Below, piece by piece: positions 23,801 to 35,655 of a stretch of 64,000 bases of DNA. How positions within the stretch are numbered: position 1 is the first letter of the stretch; the number at the start of each line of letters is the position of its first letter. The translations under genes were made by a program, and so were the position numbers. The stretch comes from Chrysaora quinquecirrha (Eukaryota > Cnidaria > Scyphozoa > Semaeostomeae > Pelagiidae). The notes beneath the pieces are model-generated. The model did not search any database and was not told the DNA's origin. It was given only the letters and a program-made list of their open reading frames with translations. Where the stretch lies: contig JACTAT010000056.1 of the NCBI GenBank assembly GCA_014526335.1, positions 718,968 to 782,967 on the forward strand. Direction: 5' to 3'.

Positions 23801-26800
23801 TTGCCCGCTGATTTCGGCAAGTGCTAGCAAAGCCGAACGCGAGCGACTGCGTTTCATTCTCCCTCGCTTTTCGCCTTTCTCGCTGGCTGCTCTTGGTTTG
23901 ACGACGTCTTGAATATTCACCGCCATCTCTTGATCTCTTTGGGATAATAATATATCAGAATCCGATAATACTCGCCTATTTCTTCGTATATCGTACAAGG
24001 TCATACTCTCCTTGCCGAACGCCCGATTTTTGCGAGTTTTCGGCAAAGCTTGCTGAAAGTCAAAACTGACTTTTTTCTTCGGAGATGGAGATGATCGATC
24101 GATGGATTCTTCTTCAGAAATTGTCGGCGAGTCACTGAACTGCATGTGAAAAGGCGTTGTTGGAAAATTTGTTGAAAGTTTCGGTACGACGAATTGTCCG
24201 TGTTTTCTCTGCCGGTCATACTTCTTTCTTACCTGTTTGTATTTAATCCGCGATCGGTCCATTTTCCATTTTCGAATTAGCCGAATAAGCAGAAAGCCGA
24301 GAAGTAGTAGAAATAAGCAAAGTGCCACACTTCCAACTGCGATAACTGAAATTGAAGGAAAATAAGAGAAATACGTGTTAGATTGGTAAATATTAATCTT
24401 ACACTCACGACACGTTCCTTGGGGCTGTCAATTTGGGCAGACTATACAGAGAAATGACGATATTTTTATAAAGCTCGCATCTGGCCAAAACTCGTCCCCA
24501 GGCCCCAATTACTAGAAAATTACTAGAATTTCACCTTTTTTGCTGAAGGGTTTTATCTTGTTAAAATAATAATGATGATGATGATGATGATGAGAGGAAA
24601 CGCATTTAGTGCCAAGATCCCGTGTACACGAGAAAAAAAGAGACGATTCCAAAATCAGGTTCCAGTTTCAATGCGTTTACACGGCAACGGATCGGGAACG
24701 GATCCACACATGTCCGCTTTCATAGCGTAGGCTGCCGAAAAAGATACTTATCCGTATCTTTACCTCTCGAAAAAACTGAGTCTAGGTAACCTAATTTTTC
24801 CCATGTTTAACATGTCTGGTGCTCCTGGCTTGACTGATTGAATTCAGGCTGTGAATTGCAGCGGAAAAGGCGTTCCATATGTTTGGTTCACAATTTTTAA
24901 GGATGCTAAGAACACGGATCGCTTATCGCTCTATGTCAAGAGGGTTGTCCTCCGACAAAAATGCTTGTTTTTTATCAGTGAAAGTCAACTTTAAGCGCCT
25001 ATAAAACGCAGAAAAATTACCAGGAAACTTAAACCAAGGGGGTATGAAGGGGGAGAGAGTACACTTTTTTATAATAAGCAACTTGACTTTTGTCCAGCCC
25101 TCAAAGTTGCTTAAAATTTTAGACATTTCAGCCCTCAAAGTTGCTTAAAAGTTGCTTAACATTTTTTGTACCTAACAACCACCCCTGACTTCGCGGGTCA
25201 AAATCGTCAAAATCGACTCTTGGGAGGCAGTAAGTGGAAAAACGTTAGCTATTAACGAACTTCAACATGCAAAACATAAGAACGAACGATTTCTTAACAA
25301 CAAGAAAGAGTACAAGCTTGGTTGTTTGACTTCTTAGTTGCTTTACAGTAATTCAGTTGAGCCCTTAAGTTGCTTAGTGTTGAGGTCAGTTCAGCCCTGG
25401 TTGATTATTGAGCGTTTGCTTAAAAAGTATCAGCAAACTTGATTTACAGCAATTATGAAGAAATAATCGTTACCGCAAACGGGATTTGCCTATATTTTAC
25501 CGGGCCAACCGGATCAGAGCAACTCATCGTACCCCTCTAAAGGAACTCGTTACCAACTCCAGAGACGTGTTTTAACCCAAAAGTCGTCGAAACATCAAAG
25601 AAAATTTACGGTGTTTAGGAAGTAATTCGTCCCTTCATGGTCGTCGATTTAAGAAAGGGTAAATTTTTGATATATGAAATTTCATACTTTAATCCAGCCA
25701 ACCCACGCGGGCGCAACTTTTCGTGTTGAGAAGGCAACGTGGAACGTGGGCTTAATAGGTTTTTAGGTACAACAAGCTACAACGACTTAAAATGAGCTAC
25801 AATTAGGTTCAGTGTTTGTCATTAAACACACAGAATGGCATTGAGTTACATAAAATACAATTAAATTTGTTTTATTACTGAGAATAGAAAATCTAATGCA
25901 GCCATTAGAAAAGTTATGATGATTACGAGATTGCATTTTTTCACGATAAACCCACATTTGCTGCCCAGAAAACAAATAAACAGTGAAGGTGAAATGGTGT
26001 TTTAGCGCCAGTCGCTAGGATCTCAGTAGTAGGTTAACTAATCGAGACCTCGACCCTGGCTGTGACGCTACCGTGGCTGGGCTCGAACCCTGACCACACT
26101 GAGCTTCTGACACCACGAGTCAGCTGGATTACACCACGACGCCACAGCACCTTCACAGTGCACTGAGGGTGAATGATGGGGCCTCGATGGGGCCTACCCA
26201 TTTCTCGATGGAGCTCAGTCTTTTTAAGGCTTGGCTTAACTAGCATCTTTCCGGCATAAGCCCTAAATATTTCTTCTACAGGACAGACATTTTCAGTTGG
26301 TTGTCTCTTAACTATACTGCGCGTCTGTTTGTATGTGGTCTCTGTGGCGCGATGGTTAGCGCGCAGGACTCAAAACGAAAATGTTGTGGGTTCGTGACGC
26401 GTTCTTGCCGTGTTGCAGAGATGATAACCTTGGGCAAGTTGCCCGCAATTTTGTGGCACAAACCTTCTCTTTTCACAGGTGTATAAGTGGGTACCTGGTC
26501 GGTAGCGCGTTTTGTGACTGCATCCTGCTTTATACTAGTGCATCCAGATCAGGGATGAAGTGTAAAGTCGACTGAGTAGGCCCTAGCCTAGTAGTAGACT
26601 TAAACACCTTTTGAAACTCTAAATTCCTCATTTGTCTTTTCGCCTGCTCCACGTGGCCTTCCCGCCTTCGCGTTACGGTGAATGAGCGTCAAACATGTGC
26701 CAAAAAAGTGAACAGCATGGAACATCAAGGTCCGCAGACCGCAGAATTTGATTACTGCTTAAGTTTTGGGAGGTTTTTGAAAATCAAAAGCTACGGTCTA

Positions 26801-29800
26801 GTAGGAACGTTTTGTGCCGTCACGTCCTAATGCTAACCGGGCTGTAGATTCCTCGGGTTTTTAATGAGTACAGCCGTATATATACGGTAAACGGTAGCCG
26901 TATATATACGGTATATTACATGCTTGCTTGCTCTACTGACTGCTTGCTTTTAATCTGGATCATTCCTCGATTACAAAATCGTTGTAGTCCTCTGCTTCTC
27001 TCATCATGATTACTGTATGTCATGACAAAAACATAACTGGCCTTCGGTGGACGTATTGTACAACAAAGAAGTCAAGGCTGTAGTAGTGACTGGTTACAAA
27101 CAAAGCAATGGTACCACAAGGATCTGTTCTAGCTCCTCTCATAGCTAATTTTCCCGAATTTACCAAATTCCATGAAAATTACCTCAGAAATTATTGTGAT
27201 TTGTTAAAGTTTGTAGTTACGTTTTGTTTTCGCTTAATTTTTGGTACATTACAAGTAACTTAAAAGCTACTTTGTTTCAAACATAGTAACTATGTTTCAA
27301 AAGATGATTGTTGCGGAACTTCGTTACCATGGCAACGCAATAGAAGAGGTAACAATTTTCAACTTCTCACTCACTGGCAATGCAACAGTAGCTACGAAAA
27401 GCGGAAAATGAGCTGCTAAGGTTAAAAATAGCAAAGAAAGGGAACAGAAAGTGGAAAGGAAAGAGCTGTAAATTTCATGCCTAGTTTTGCATTTGTCAAT
27501 TAAAAGATGATACAGCAGAGCTCTCACATGGCTTTATGTTTGGATTCATGGGATGGGCTGGTCAACGTGCAACCAGTTTGAGAAACTTAATTCTTATAGT
27601 AACCCCCGCGGACATAAATCCCCGTTAAACTTGTCGAAGAATGGTAATCCATTGTTAGTAAAATTAACCTTGCATGGAAAAGCGAAATATTAGTAATATA
27701 CTGTAATAAAACCTTGTCTTCCAAACTCGCGCCGCTGTGCTCCCGCTAGTTTTGAAGTTTTAAAGTTTTGTTGATTAAGGGTAGGGCCGTCGAGAAGCAG
27801 TGCGGGCCGGGGCCAACGGGGGTATTGAAATTACCAGGGGGCCTATTATAGGTAAGCGGCTTCAAGGTTTCGACCCTACACACTTTTTTTATAAGAATAC
27901 AGTCTATAAGAATATTCAGGCTCAAAATTGCTGAAATTTAAGAATTATTTAAGAATAATCTGAGGCTCAAGCTTGACGAGGATCATTTTTATTTCTCTGC
28001 GTCTTTTACACTGCACAATAAATGTGATTGTCAGGCAACTGTATTTATTTTGAAATGCATACATCCTGTCTGACTCTTTGATACAGTAACTCTTTTATTA
28101 ATAAAATAACAAATGATAAAGATTTGACTTATTTCTCTTGATCTTCAGGCCAATTTACAACATTGATGATTAAGAATAATTTAAGAATATTTTCAGGCTC
28201 AAAATCGAATAAGCTTAAGAATAATCGAGGCTCGGCAAAAAATAAGGTATTCTTATAAAAAAAGTGTGTACTGTACTCTGCGCGCGGCTTACGGATTTTC
28301 CACTGCTTTTTCTGTTTGCAGCTTCAGAAAAAAGGGAAAAAGGGTTGCGTTTTGCGTTTTTTACTGTGTATATTGTATTGACATTGGTTTACGGCATTTT
28401 GCATGCGGCTTCGGCTTTTAAGCGAAAAAGGGCAACCTAAATTTTGAATTTCACAAGGAGTGGGCGCTGAAGAGGGCTCTGTGGCGCTAGAAAACGAAAT
28501 AGGAAAAGTAACGATAAATATCGATAAACAAGCTATTGGAGCCGTTAGTGTTATGTCTGCGAGTATTGTTTATCGGTAACGGCTTAGCCGGCTCCTTGAA
28601 CCCTAAAATAGGCCTAATACCACGCTTTCACGCAGTTATGGAAAAGCATATATATAGCCATAGTCATGATATAGCTATGAGGGTTATGAGAAATTCAATT
28701 TTTGCGCGCCTCTTCGAGTCCAGGCCCCGAACCTTTTATCCCGTTACCACCATTACCGCCCTCTCGACGGTACTGTCTTCTCCACTTAAAAGAGAGGGTT
28801 GTCTGTAGTGGCGGCTTGTACAGCTCATCTTCCTTCAGACCAGTGTTAGCTTGAGTGTTTCCTGATTCCAGTCCCCCCCCCCCTAAAACCTCTATTTGAT
28901 GATAATTTTATCAGAGATTATTTGTTGTTGTTTGTATTGCGCACATGTTCAAGAAACCTCAACAGTCTCGTAAAACGTGGAAAGTTTACTTATCCCGCCA
29001 ATAATATCAAGAATTAAAATCAAATAGCCTATTTCGAGAACTTGATTGTCTTTTTATTGTAATCAAAAGTCTATTTTGTTGCTAATTAGCTGGAACTCAC
29101 ACGCAGTCAATATTTTTAACACTGATACCTTGCATAATCATAATCATAATAATTTTTAAAACAATTTCGTGATAAATGTTACTTTGTGAACTTCCTCGTA
29201 CATATCTATCGCACTCGAAAAGTTAAAGTTTTCATACAAAAGTGAATTTTTACCATTGAAAGAAACTAAATAATCCCGTAGAAGTTCAGCTTTTCAAATC
29301 AGTTACGAGATCGCAATAAGAGTTTCTTATTTTTCAAGAGTTTATTATGTGTAAAAGAAAATCCACCCCCCAAGATCTCCTAGAACCCGCAAGGATACAG
29401 AATACCCTTTTTTATAAGAACATCCTAATTTTTGCCAAGGCTTGAACTTTTCCATTGTTATTCTTAAATTTCCATTGTTCTTTGGCAATTTTGAGCCTGA
29501 ATATTCTTATAGACTGTATTCTTATAAAAAAAGTGTGTAGTGTTGTAAACTAAATTTTCCATATACAGAACGAATTCAATCCTGCTGGATCAGGAAATCT
29601 AACCTGAACCTCCATGCAACTCAGCTCAAAGTTTTCTTATTGTATTCTTTATTTAATATTAATTCTTTATAGTCTGATATAAAGAATATAGTTTATTTGT
29701 ATATACAGTAAAGAATGCTATATAGTCTTACATTATAATCTCAGTCTCTAGTTCTTAACCCTTAACTTAAAACTTAAGTTCTTTTAAGTTTAAGTTGTCT

Positions 29801-30229
29801 TTGGTTGTCTGTATCTCTGAGCACTTTTCTGTCTCAATGGTCTGGGCTTTCTTATAAGAATACTGTTTCATCTAGACATGCTTAATGCCAAAATTACAAA
29901 ATACCAAATTGCATGCAAGGCACAAGTTCGTGCAAATTTGTATATTTCTTTCCTTCGCGAAAAGATTTCGAAGTCTTTCCGCTCTCCTGGGAATGGAAAA
30001 CCGGATACAGATGTCAATTTCCTTCAAAGAAAAAGTTTTTCCTTGATTGTTCCGTTGTTTATTTCAGAAAGAAAACTAAAGAAAACTCAGAAAACTATAA
30101 GAGAACTACAAGAGATAGTCCAAGTACACGACGAAGAAATGAAATGAACAATTAATAAACAAAACAAACTTGGAATAAAAAGTCAATAATGTTTGTGTAC
30201 TCACTTGCAGTATTCGAGATTCCAGCCAT
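20838..30229 (-). CDS. Synaptotagmin-like protein, four exons, tandem C2 domains without calcium ligands
   Basis: Exons: 30229-30205 (MAGISNTA), 24345-23300, 22558-22426 and 21169-20838, all with GT-AG borders and phases 1, 0 and 1 that join cleanly, giving 511 residues. A hydrophobic segment at residues 9-30 follows a very short N-terminus, as in synaptotagmins, and is followed by basic residues (RLIRKWK). A Ser/Arg-rich linker (35-185) contains RSRSRSALL. C2A spans about 188-350, with an unusual insertion (LDRCEVIDIEKISLDIG) and the strand LYVQITMFPKKKH. C2B spans about 365-490: LGQLVVSVRYQ, VKVMVYLNN, KPNFKQSFDIDL, and NEHWNQVL near its end. The aspartates that bind calcium in synaptotagmin-1 are absent: loop 3 of C2A reads YGSHRQDP and loop 3 of C2B reads LHGTMYRT. 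Known synaptotagmins act in vesicle trafficking; calcium-independent members (such as 12-14 and 16) are the closest comparison by character. I cannot assign an orthologue. No frame break is seen. Confidence 0.9.
21846..21912 (+). repeat. SINE fragment (3' part)
   Basis: CTTCTGAGATCCTAGGGAAT followed by GGCGCTAAAAACACCATTTA matches the 3' half of the SINE complete at 25987-26160 (minus) and 37727-37895 (plus). The tRNA-like head is missing. Confidence 0.55.
22744..23046. repeat. GAT trinucleotide array in intron 2 of the synaptotagmin-like gene
   Basis: About 300 bp of GATGAT with GTT/GGT interruptions, within the intron 23299-22559. The Asp-, Met- and His-rich frames it creates are composition artefacts. 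Confidence 0.88.
25987..26160 (-). mobile_element. tRNA-derived SINE, complete copy
   Basis: Read on the minus strand it begins GGTGCTGTGGCGTCGTGGTG, with an A-box-like TGGTGTAATCCAGC and a perfect B box GGTTCGAGCCC. A unique body follows and it ends GGCGCTAAAACACCATTTCA followed by CC. The copy at 63401-63563 differs by about one base. It lies in intron 1 of the synaptotagmin-like gene, same orientation as the gene. Confidence 0.8.
26338..26578 (+). mobile_element. Second tRNA-derived SINE type
   Basis: GGTCTCTGTGGCGCGATGGT, then TAGCGCG (A-box-like) and TGTGGGTTCGTGACGCG (B-box-like). The body includes a GTATAAGTGGGTACCTGG motif typical of SINE bodies. It has no similarity in the body to the SINE at 25987. 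Confidence 0.5.
27879..28268. mobile_element. TA-flanked inverted-repeat element, family E, copy 1
   Basis: Perfect 22-bp terminal inverted repeats (CACACTTTTTTTATAAGAAT then AC) flanked by TA on both sides, as expected for Tc1/mariner-type insertion. The interior repeats AAGAATAATTTAAG-like motifs and has no transposase. Relatives lie at 29405-29537, 30772-30941 and 36556-36754. Confidence 0.8.
29405..29537. mobile_element. Family E element, copy 2
   Basis: The right end GTATTCTTATAAAAAAAGTG (then TG and TA) is identical to copy 1. The left end (CCCTTTTTTATAAGAACAT) is diverged. 133 bp, inside intron 1 of the synaptotagmin-like gene. Confidence 0.65.
30062..30147 (+). CDS. Possible terminal exon, coiled-coil-like, opposite strand in synaptotagmin-like intron 1
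   Basis: After an acceptor-like GTTTATTTCAG the frame reads RKLKKTQKTIRELQEIVQVH and DEEMK, then TGA. AATAAA motifs follow at about 30154 and 30175. The heptad-like spacing suggests a short coiled coil. No upstream plus-strand exon was found, so this may be chance. Confidence 0.2.
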
Positions 30230-31535
30230 TGTGAAATTGAATAGCTTCTTCAAGAAATCTGAAACAATACTGCACAATATAACATGAATATTAACATTTT
30301 ACCTACGACGTTATCTTCGGTAGTCGGCTCTGTCAATCAACATCTGGTGTGATCCTCATTCCGTGGGTGTGATGTCACTTGTACAAAATTACGGAAGTAA
30401 TTTGGGCAATTCAGCAGCCTCGTACTCATTCCCAGAATACCAAGAACTTGGAACTTTGGAACTCAGAGGTGGCGCCAAAAAATGTTGGTGACATTTTAAT
30501 TGGAAAAGCCAGGTGGTATAACAAAAAGATTCAAAAACGGAATTTTTCGGAAATGTTGCCGGCGTGTATTAGCTAAATTGAATGTCTTCAAGACTTCAGC
30601 TCTTCATTGACGAAAGAAAAGAAAAGACCTGCCCGGAGCAAATTTTTCAGGGATTTCTCAGGGGGTGGGGTGGAACCTCTCCTCCCTTGGTTCTTTATTT
30701 TAGACTTCCGAATGCTCGGCAAAATGCAAATCTGTTGTTTATGGACTTTTATGTTTTCTTAATTCGATGTACACGGTTTTTTATATAAGAAACCTAGCTA
30801 AAGCCTCACTAGTCTAAGTTTCTTAAATTTGCTATTGTTTTATATTGTTTTAAAAAACAAAAGTACAAAAGAATCTATTGTGATTTGCTAGAAAGTCACT
30901 AGTGGGTTTCTTATAAAGCAGTTTCTTATTACAAAAACGTGTAGTCCCCCCCTTGATAACTCGTCCAACTGCCACCAGAAAAGGGTTTGACAATATGGCG
31001 TGGAATTGCTTCTGCAATGCAGACACCAAAATGTCCTGGTTCTTATATACAAAAGAGTGTAATCGGTGTTCGGTGTTGGCCAGTGGGGGCCGGTGTCGGT
31101 CGCCCAGGGGTGGATCAGGGGTCCATCATAACGGAAGGTACTAGTGCTAGATTCGTCAGGAAATTCTTCGGAGTCAGATACACATACAGGAACTCTCATC
31201 CAAGTGGATAGTGGATCAACTTTTTTCCGGGCCACGTTGGGTTAGGATAGGATAAGGGAAGGGATAGACATTGCATACACAACATTCTCCCCATTCTCTG
31301 TCAAAGTTAAGACAAAAAAAGCGTTTGCAGAGTAGAATGTTGTTTTTGCTGGTTGTTGGAGTTGCTTGTGCTGTTGTAATGACATTATTGAGTATCTGAG
31401 AAAATTTGAGTGCTTGCCTATGCGCATGCGTCGATCGGACATGCAGTGCAAATAAGTCACACAGGGTGTCCTGGTCCTGGAGTCAACGAAGCACGCACCC
31501 GCAGTCTTCGCAAACTCCTGTATTTATTTTAGTGT
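30230..31535. other. Intergenic; no gene recognised
   Basis: Lies between the 5' end of the synaptotagmin-like gene and the satellite block. Frames are short and featureless. It contains family E copy 3 at 30772-30941, listed separately. Confidence 0.45.
30772..30941. mobile_element. Family E element, copy 3
   Basis: Ends CACGGTTTTTTATATAAGAA and TTATTACAAAAACGTG are flanked by TA on both sides. The interior holds a second GTTTCTTATAAA half-site. Diverged from copy 1. Confidence 0.6.
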
Positions 31536-31539
31536 CCCC

Positions 31540-31790
31540 AATTTGACAAGGCACTCAAATTTTTGCAAGCTCACAAACTCCTGTATTTACTTGGGTTTTT
31601 CCATTTGAACAAGGCACTCAAATATTTGCAAGGTCACGAACTCCTGTATTACTTGGGTTTTTTCCATTTGAACAAGGCACTCAAATTTTGCAAGTTCACA
31701 AACTCCTGTATTTATTTGAGTTTTTTCCATTTGAACAAGGCACTCAAATTTTTGCAAGGTCACGAACTCCTGTATTTACTTGGGTTGCAG
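31540..31790. repeat. About 64-bp tandem repeat, roughly four units
   Basis: Each unit contains CACGAACTCCTGTATTTACT, then a TTTTTTCCATTTGAACAAGG and CACTCAAATTTTTGCAAG segment. The plus frame at 31563-31835 with repeated HLNKALK is a by-product. Confidence 0.8.
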
Positions 31791-32200
31791 TACAGTGGAG
31801 TGGAGGCTGTTCAGTACAGTGGAGGGATAACATGATGCGTGTGGGGGGATAACATTGAGTACAGTGGAGGCTGTTCAGTACAGCGGAGGGATAACATTGA
31901 GTACAGTGGAGGCTGCTCAGTACAGGGGAGGGATAACATCAGTACAGTGGAGGGATAACATGATGCATGTGGGGGGATAACATCAGTACAGTGGAGGCTG
32001 TTCAGTACTGTGGAGGGATAACATCAGTACAGTGGAGGGATAACATGATGCGTGTGGGGGATAACATCAGTACAGTGGAGGCTGTTCAGTACAGCGGAGG
32101 GATAACATCAGTACAGTGGAGGCTGTTCAGTACTGTGGAGGGATAACATCAGTACAGTGGAGGCTGTTCAGTACTGTGGAGGGATAACATCAGTATAGTC
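31790..32200. repeat. Tandem repeat of CAGTACAGTGGAGG units
   Basis: Alternating CAGTACAGTGGAGGCTGTT and GGAGGGATAACAT modules in higher-order register, directly adjoining the 64-bp repeat. No coding capacity. Confidence 0.8.
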
Positions 32201-32220
32201 GGAAGTTATGCCAAGATAAA

Positions 32221-32635
32221 CATAAATGGACGAAGAATGTAAATCCTTTTTGCTTGAAGCTCCCTCAAAGAAAAGCAGTAGCCCGAAAAGCTACTTTGAT
32301 TGTTATTTAGAAAGTTTGGAAGCTTGCCTAGGCTTGGAGAAGTTGAAAGATGATGGAGATCTCGATGAAGATCTTTCCAAAAAAGATCGTAAGGATGGAA
32401 AAGCAAGACGATGTTTAATTCCTATCAACCACATCGGAAATAATATTTTCTGTGCGATCTTCAATCTTCATATTCAGAATGCAAATCGATATCGCCATCG
32501 CCAATAACCGAAATGTTGACTTACGATCTTTTTTGGAAAGATTTTCATCGAGATTTTCATTCGATCTTTTTGGGCTACTGCTTTTCTTTGAGGGAGCTTC
32601 AAGCAAAAAGGATTTACATTCTTCGTCCATTTATG
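32221..32635. mobile_element. Fold-back element with about 70-bp near-perfect inverted ends
   Basis: Left arm 32221-32290 (CATAAATGGACGAAGAATGT and onward) is repeated inverted at 32566-32635 with about one mismatch. A further inverted pair lies inside (near 32362-32395 and 32519-32552, around TCTTTCCAAAAAAGATCGTA). The arms create the mirrored frames MDEECKSFLLEAPSKKSSSP seen on both strands. No transposase. Confidence 0.85.
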
Positions 32636-32714
32636 TTTATTATGCCTATATATATATATATATATACCTATCCGTTTATTACAACGAACACCCTCTTAAT
32701 ATGTCCTCCGGACA

Positions 32715-34075
32715 TAATTAAAGGTACCCATTAGCCATGTTTGAAGAATGAGATCAGCTAAGATCAGCCTGAGATAAGCCTAAACATAGCCGCTTGCAGT
32801 GTGGATAAATCTCCACAATTGTTCCCTGTGATTCTAGCTGTTTCAGGCTTTGTTCCTGCTTTCCCCCGCAATCGTCATTGATCCCCATTTAGTTTCAATT
32901 TGCTCTCGCTTGTTTGCGGTAATTTCCTTTTTTCTGAGTTGTTCCTCCATCTTCTTCAGTGATTCCCTGTTTGTTCCACCTTGTCACCTCTCGTTCTCAT
33001 TTATTCCCACCGATTTCTACTTTGTCCCTTTTTTCCCCTCCGATTCCAAGTTATTCCCATTTTGTTTCAGTATGCCTACAATGGTTCCATTCAGTTCCGT
33101 TTATTCCCACTCATTCCACGAGTTCCCAGCTTTTCTGTTTGTTCCAGATTTTAGCGCATGCTGGCTAATGGTTTCCTAATGAGTTTGTTGTTCAAACTGA
33201 TGCCAAATTTCGAAGACTCGGAACAACCTCTTCGATTGTTTTGATTGTATGCATTTGAATTGCAATTAAAATAATTAATCAACTCAATGATTGTTTAAAT
33301 TGTGTGCACAGAGAATAGAAATTCCGATCTTATTGTTACAACATTCCTGATTCCTATCTATCTAGGTGTATTTCATCCGGTTTGCCGAAAACCCCTGCTT
33401 AATGTTTGAAGAAGAATTCTTCAAACATAATTAAAGGTACCCATTAGCCATGTTTGAAGAATGAGATCAGCCAAGATCAGCCTGAGATTAGCCTATTAGC
33501 TTGCAGCTTGCAACGAATAGTGTAGAAGAATCCCCACTGTGTTCTTACTTGTTCCCTGTGATCCTAGCTGTTTCAGGCTTTGTTCTTGGTTTTCCCCGCG
33601 ATCGTCGTTGATCCCCATTTTGTTTCAACTTATTCTCACGTGTTTGCAGTAATTTCCCTTTTCTCAGTTGTTCTTTTATCTTCTTGACTTGTGACTCCTG
33701 TTTGTTCTGTGACTCCTGTTTGTTCTCCTCGTCACCTCTGATTCCCACTTATTCCCACCCATTCTTACTTCTTTCCCATTTGTTCCTCCGATTCCAAGTT
33801 ATTCCGACTTTTTTCAGCGTGTTCCATTGGTTCTCTTCAGTTCCGTATTATTCCCACTCATTCCACGAGTTCCCAGCTTTGATTGTATGTGAATTGCAAT
33901 TAAAATAAATGACTCAACTAATTGATTGCTTAGATTGTGTGCATAGAGAATAGAAATTCCGATCTTATTGTTACAACATTCCTGATTCCTATGTATCTTC
34001 TATCTATCTAGGTAGGTATATTTCTTCCGGTTTGCCGAAAACCCCTAAATCATGTTTTCATTCTTCAAACATAAA
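32715..34075. repeat. Tandem duplication of an about 0.65-0.7-kb unit
   Basis: Unit 1 (about 32715-33425) and unit 2 (about 33430-34075) share AAAGGTACCCATTAGCCATG, a long TTCC-rich pyrimidine section, then AGAATAGAAATTCCGATCTT and CCGGTTTGCCGAAAACCCCT. They differ by small indels. The TTCC-rich part is a degenerate ATTCCCA-type simple repeat. No gene. Confidence 0.8.
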
Positions 34076-34104
34076 AATAGCAACGCTGTAGCAATGTCCG
34101 AAGG

Positions 34105-34336
34105 ACGCTGATGATTATGATAATAATGATGAAGATAATGTTAATAATGACGAAGATGACTAAGAAGAAGACAACGATGATGAGAATGATGATTATGTTG
34201 GTGATGATGATGATGATGACGATGATGATGATGATGATGATGACTTTGAAGAGGATGATAATGACCATAATGATCATGCTAGAGACGATCATGATGATGA
34301 AGAAGCCAACGATGATGAGAATGATGATTATGTTGG

Positions 34337-34375
<39 letters not shown>

Positions 34376-34610
34376 CTTTGAAGAGGATGGTAATGACCAT
34401 AATGATCATGCTAGAGACGATCATGATGATGATTATGATGCTCGACGACGACGACAACGATGATGATGATCACGTTGAAGACGAAAATGATTATCACCGT
34501 CTTCAACATGATGATCATGTTGAAGACAATGATTGGTGATTGTGATGATGATGGTGATGATGATAATGATCCATTATGATGATGATGCGATTGTTGACAA
34601 TGTGATCAGA
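34105..34610. repeat. GAT-rich array with an internal about 130-bp duplication
   Basis: GATGAT runs. A longer module containing GACTTTGAAGAGGATG and CATGCTAGAGACGATCATGA occurs twice. The Asp-rich or Met-rich frames have no splice or start context. Confidence 0.8.
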
Positions 34611-35147
34611 TGAATCTTTCCTGGAGGAATCCCAAAACTTTGAACCGAAAATAGAAAACCTCTAGTAACGTATATGTACTAATAAATTTGAGCTCATAGG
34701 TTAAACTGTGTAACAAATAACTCCCTTCAGTGCACCGAAACCTGTAATCTTCGCTACAAATGATGAATTTAATTCTAGAATCTCCAAAAGCTATCATAAC
34801 AATTCGCATACAATGCAGATGACTATATTCGATAATTAATAGCACTTTGAAGAATTGATTGCCAACTTTGAACCATTTATTTTCAGATGATTTTCGAAGC
34901 CGCAAACTGTTTTGAAAAAATTTCTTCTGTGTAACTTGGCAACAATTTCTACTGCGCCACAATCTCCTCTTTTCACACGAAAGTACCTTGCATGTAATAG
35001 GACTTCTAGAAACCTCTTAGAATAACAACCCAATCAAAAATTGTATGAAAGTATTTAAAATAAAAAATAAAATCAAATTAGATTTGAGCAACATTTTGCA
35101 ATATCGTAGTCGCTTTTTTGCGAGAAAATCTTGGTGTCAAATTTTTA

Positions 35148-35228
35148 GTTTCCTGCATCGTGGATCGAGCTCACAACCCTTAGCGCCAGAAACAAGCGCA
35201 TTATTCCACTGCGCTACACTAACAGTTG
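35148..35228 (-). mobile_element. tRNA-derived SINE head
   Basis: On the minus strand: GTTAGTGTAGCGCAGTGGAA (A-box-like) and TGTGAGCTCGATCCACGATG (B-box-like), spaced as in a tRNA. It lies about 430 bp upstream of the SCAPER start. It does not look like an intact tRNA gene. Confidence 0.45.
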
Positions 35229-35655
35229 ATACTAATTGATGTTTTTGGCAAGCAATTGCATTTTGTTAATTATGCCCACTAACGACAACACTTAACGGCG
35301 ATTTCAAAGTTTAATTCCTATCATTTGTGGTTTTATCTTTTGTTACGCGGTTTGGCACGAAAAAGCGTCTATATGCCTATGTACCTATCTATTTTCTATG
35401 CGTACATGCGTTCCACGACACCCTCTTAATATGTCCTTCGGACATAAAAAGCCTCACAGGTGCAGCTGAATGTTGTTGTTGTTGGTTCCTGAAGTTGCTG
35501 ATGCTGTCAAGTCAAGTTACCACTGCAACGACAAACGACAACATGCTGTTTTCTGCTATGAATAAAGTCTGCAGTTGATTTTATAATGTCTTACCAATTA
35601 TTTTAGACTTCGATTTCATTGATTATCGGTCTGCATGCAAAAGAAGCAGCTAGTC

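Noticed and set aside
26040..26160. tRNA gene
   Set aside because: A- and B-box-like motifs are present, but the segment does not fold as a full cloverleaf and is the head of a repeated SINE.
30888..31235. Minus-strand frame of 115 residues as a gene
   Set aside because: No domain, no splice support, and it starts inside a MITE end.
31563..31835. Frame with repeated HLNKALK as a leucine-rich repeat gene
   Set aside because: Encoded by the 64-bp satellite with no flanking support.
34065..34539. Acidic Asp-rich frame over the second GAT array
   Set aside because: Considered as an Asp-rich matrix protein because a longer module repeats twice, but there is no signal peptide, start context or splice structure.
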